Source of the DNA: an uncultured Micrococcales bacterium
GTDB taxonomy: Bacteria > Actinomycetota > Actinomycetes > Actinomycetales > Microbacteriaceae
Assembly: GCA_903834635.1 (NCBI GenBank)
Contig: CAILJO010000027.1
Span: 1-57,199 of the forward strand
Length of the DNA: 57,199 nt
Direction of reading: 5' to 3'
The position numbers and the translations under genes are program-made. The notes below the pieces were generated by a model. It saw only the letters and a list, made by a program, of their open reading frames with translations, had not been told where the DNA came from and ran no database searches. Shown one piece after another: positions 55,056 through 57,199 of the stretch. Every line of letters starts with the position of its first letter. Positions within the stretch are counted from its first letter, which is position 1.

Positions 55056-56240
55056 TTATTCGACCAAGCCTTTAGCAAACTCAGCTGCATCGAAGAACGC
55101 AAAGTCTGCGATTCCCTCGCCAACTCCGACGAGCTTGACAGGGATTCCCAACTCGGTCTGTATCGAGTACACGATTCCACCCTTTGCGGTGCCATCAAGT
55201 TTGGTTAGTGCCACGCCCGTCACCTTGGCCACTTCGGCAAATGCCTTGGCTTGAGCCATGCCGTTTTGACCGGTTGTAGCATCAATCACCAAAAGAACTT
55301 CGGCGATCTCGGCGTTTTTTTCGATGACGCGACGAATCTTTTCGAGTTCGTTCATGAGGTCTACCTTGTTTTGCAAACGACCAGCGGTGTCGATGATCAA
55401 AACGTCAGCCTTCTCGCGCACGGCGATTTCTGAGGCTTCATATGCCACGGATGCCGGGTCTTGCCCCTCGGTCTTTGGACGAATCAGGCGAGCGCCCGAG
55501 CGGTCAGCCCAGGTGGCAATTTGCTCAACAGCAGCCGCCCTAAAAGTATCGGCCGCAGCGATCACCACATTCGAGTTGCTCTCTGAAAGCCATTTAGACA
55601 GCTTTCCGATGGTTGTGGTCTTTCCAACGCCGTTGACGCCGACCACCAGAATCACATAAGGTAACTTGCCGCTGTCTAGGTTCAAACCTTTGTCGGCTCG
55701 CTCTAGGTTTTCGGTGATGATTTCGGCCAGCAAATCCTTGAGTTCGGCTTCGGTTGACGCACCGGTCTTTTTGGCGCGCTCCTTCACGGCAGTCACAATT
55801 TTTTCAGCTGCTGCAACCCCAAAGTCTGCCTGAATCAAAACGTCTTCGAGTTCGTCGAGGTTCTCAGGATCGAACTTGATTCGAGTGAATAGGCTCTTGA
55901 TTCCCTTCACGAATGATCGCTTCGGAAGCTCAATCGCTTCTAGTGCCGCCGGCGGTGCCTGCACCTGAGGCTCTGGCACTTCTAGCGGCAAAGCGGCTGG
56001 CTCGGGTTGCGCGGTTTCGACCTCGGCCGCAACTTCGACCTCAGCAGCAACTTCGACCTCAGCCGCAACTTCGATCGGTTTTTCTGCCGCTGGCTCGGGT
56101 TGCGCGGTTTCGACCTCAGCCGCAACTTCGACATGCGACGAAGCGACGATGTCAGGCGTTTGCTCGAGCTCCGGGGCAACCTCAGCCGGGGATGCCTCCG
56201 GGGCATCCTTGTTCTTTTTCTTCCAGAACAAGAAGCCCAT
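55056..56240 (-). CDS. ftsY: SRP receptor FtsY
   Basis: A 394-aa GTPase that docks Ffh at the membrane. The first 95 residues are an acidic A-domain made of repeats (VEVAAEVE, AEVETAQPEPAA twice). The NG domain follows: GVNGVGKTTTIGKLSKWL, IDTAGRLQNKVDLM, TKLDGTAKGGIVYSI. The gene starts with MGFLFWKKKNK, a short amphipathic/basic end. It overlaps smc by one base. Confidence 0.96.
   Translation of the reverse strand: MGFLFWKKKNKDAPEASPAEVAPELEQTPDIVASSHVEVAAEVETAQPEPAAEKPIEVAAEVEVAAEVEVAAEVETAQPEPAALPLEVPEPQVQAPPAALEAIELPKRSFVKGIKSLFTRIKFDPENLDELEDVLIQADFGVAAAEKIVTAVKERAKKTGASTEAELKDLLAEIITENLERADKGLNLDSGKLPYVILVVGVNGVGKTTTIGKLSKWLSESNSNVVIAAADTFRAAAVEQIATWADRSGARLIRPKTEGQDPASVAYEASEIAVREKADVLIIDTAGRLQNKVDLMNELEKIRRVIEKNAEIAEVLLVIDATTGQNGMAQAKAFAEVAKVTGVALTKLDGTAKGGIVYSIQTELGIPVKLVGVGEGIADFAFFDAAEFAKGLVE
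55994..56135 (-). repeat. Direct repeats in the ftsY A-domain coding region
   Basis: Two long copies of a unit containing GGCTCGGGTTGCGCGGTTTC (plus strand; near 55998 and 56092) flank three copies of an 18-nt unit GCCGCAACTTCGACCTCA. They encode AEVETAQPEPAA and EVAAEV repeats. Tandem duplication is the likely origin. Confidence 0.8.
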
Positions 56241-57199
56241 TAGGACTTAGCCTCTTCGACAACTTTGCCTTTTTCGAGACGCTGACCGACAACGGCTGAA
56301 ACACCGTCCTGTCGCATAGAGACACCATAGAGCGCATCTGCAATTTCCATGGTGCGCTTTTGGTGGGTAACGATAATCAGCTGCGAACTCTCGCGAAGGT
56401 CCTGGAATATCTGCAGCAAGCGGCCAAGGTTTGCATCATCAAGAGCAGCCTCAACTTCGTCCATGACATAGAAGGGCGAAGGGCGCGCTTTGAAGATGGC
56501 GATAAGAAGCGCGACTGCAGCAAGCGAACGCTCTCCACCGCTGAGCAACGAAAGTCGCTCGATGCGCTTTCCAACTGGCTTGACGTTGACTTCGATGCCA
56601 GTGGTGAGCAGGTTCTCTGGGTCGGTCAAGAAAATCGAACCGGTGCCGCCTGGGAACAGCACAGGGAAAACCTTCTCGAATGCCTTGCGAGTGTCATTGA
56701 AGGCATCCTCGAAAATGTTCTTCATCTTCTCGTCAAGGTCTTCGATGATCTGCATCAAGTCTTTGCGCGTCTGAGTCAGGTCGGCAAGTTGTTCGGTTAA
56801 GAACTTATGGCGCTGTTCAAGGGCGGCGAACTCTTCGAGTGCAAGCGGGTTCACTCGGCCAAGTCGCTCGAGCACGCGCTCGGCATCGCGCAGGCGCTTG
56901 GTCTGCTCCTCGCGGTTGTAACGCTTTTTTCCGCCTTCGACTTCATCGTCGTCGACCAACTGGTCAGGGCCGTATTCAACAAGCAGAACCGATTGTTCCA
57001 ACCCGAGTTCATCGTTGGCTTTGCTGACCAAATTTGAAAGGTTGAGTCGCTTTTCGTGGTTGCCCAACTCAATGTCGTGAACGCTTTGGGTCAAAGTGCT
57101 CAGCTTCATTTGAATCTCGGCCACTTCACCACGAATTCTTACCAACTCGGTGAACTGCGACTGGCGCTCGGCGTCCATTTGTCCGAGGCGAACCTTTGC
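56240..57199 (-). CDS. smc: Chromosome segregation protein SMC, C-terminal part
   Basis: The frame is open to the window edge, so only the last 319 or so residues are present. Seen: coiled coil (EEFAALEQRHKFLTEQLADLTQTRKDL), the ABC signature LSGGERSLAAVALLIAIF, Walker B FYVMDEVEAALDDANL and the switch THQKRTMEIADALYGVSM. SMC organises and segregates chromosomes with ScpA/B. The track start at 57178 is internal. The stop shares a base with the ftsY start. Confidence 0.97.
   Translation of the reverse strand, partial: AKVRLGQMDAERQSQFTELVRIRGEVAEIQMKLSTLTQSVHDIELGNHEKRLNLSNLVSKANDELGLEQSVLLVEYGPDQLVDDDEVEGGKKRYNREEQTKRLRDAERVLERLGRVNPLALEEFAALEQRHKFLTEQLADLTQTRKDLMQIIEDLDEKMKNIFEDAFNDTRKAFEKVFPVLFPGGTGSIFLTDPENLLTTGIEVNVKPVGKRIERLSLLSGGERSLAAVALLIAIFKARPSPFYVMDEVEAALDDANLGRLLQIFQDLRESSQLIIVTHQKRTMEIADALYGVSMRQDGVSAVVGQRLEKGKVVEEAKS

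Overview
The window is a gene-dense piece of an actinobacterial chromosome of moderate G+C (about 50-55% by eye). The gene order smc-ftsY-ffh-rpsP-KH-rimM-trmD-rplS-lepB-rnhB-DUF2469-yraN-comM-dprA-xerC-rpsB-tsf-pyrH-frr-cdsA, the long-type ArgG, the GlgE maltosyltransferase, DivIVA-like coiled coils, a LAxTG-type surface protein and likely leaderless mRNAs all fit Actinobacteria. Protein character and compactness suggest Microbacteriaceae, possibly a streamlined freshwater (Luna/Rhodoluna-like) lineage; that placement is inference. No prophage, IS element or CRISPR array was seen.

Layout: 1-8.1 kb holds a polyamine/arginine block: the end of a PLP-dependent decarboxylase, N-carbamoylputrescine amidase, agmatine deiminase, argG, and on the other strand a four-gene PotABCD-type polyamine ABC transporter. 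8.2-10.6 kb has an aldo/keto reductase, a glutathione peroxidase, a short-chain dehydrogenase and tRNA-Arg. 10.7-16.7 kb has a putative sortase-anchored surface protein, a large RND exporter, oligoribonuclease, tRNA-His and an orphan secreted protein. 16.8-25.8 kb is housekeeping: gatCAB, a DivIVA-like coiled-coil protein, ligA, mnmA and its cysteine desulfurase. 25.9-32.2 kb is an alpha-glucan cluster (glgX, glgE, glgB). 32.2-40 kb is an envelope/cell-shape neighbourhood: a cysteine-poor thioredoxin/TPR protein, a membrane protein with an internal lipobox, a second DivIVA-like coiled coil, an AI-2E family permease, a hydrolase coupled to a small zinc-finger protein, a lytic transglycosylase-like protein, a secreted HNH nuclease and a protein made of four DivIVA-like repeats. 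40-57.2 kb is the conserved translation, secretion and DNA-processing block, almost all on the minus strand, cut by the right edge inside smc.

Regulation and compactness: several genes have a -10-like hexamer about 5-9 nt before the start codon, as in leaderless transcripts. Four convergent gene pairs interlock by exactly four bases at their stop codons. The rpsB, rpsP and rplS genes are preceded by long leaders with stem-loops that could be autoregulatory, and the rpsP and rplS promoters share a 14-nt core. No single new system stands out with high certainty. The best candidates for new biology are the structured ribosomal-protein leaders, the membrane/lipoprotein chimera at 33.1-34.8 kb, the four-repeat DivIVA protein, a probable AUU start for rimM, and the very long acidic tail on ribosomal protein S16.
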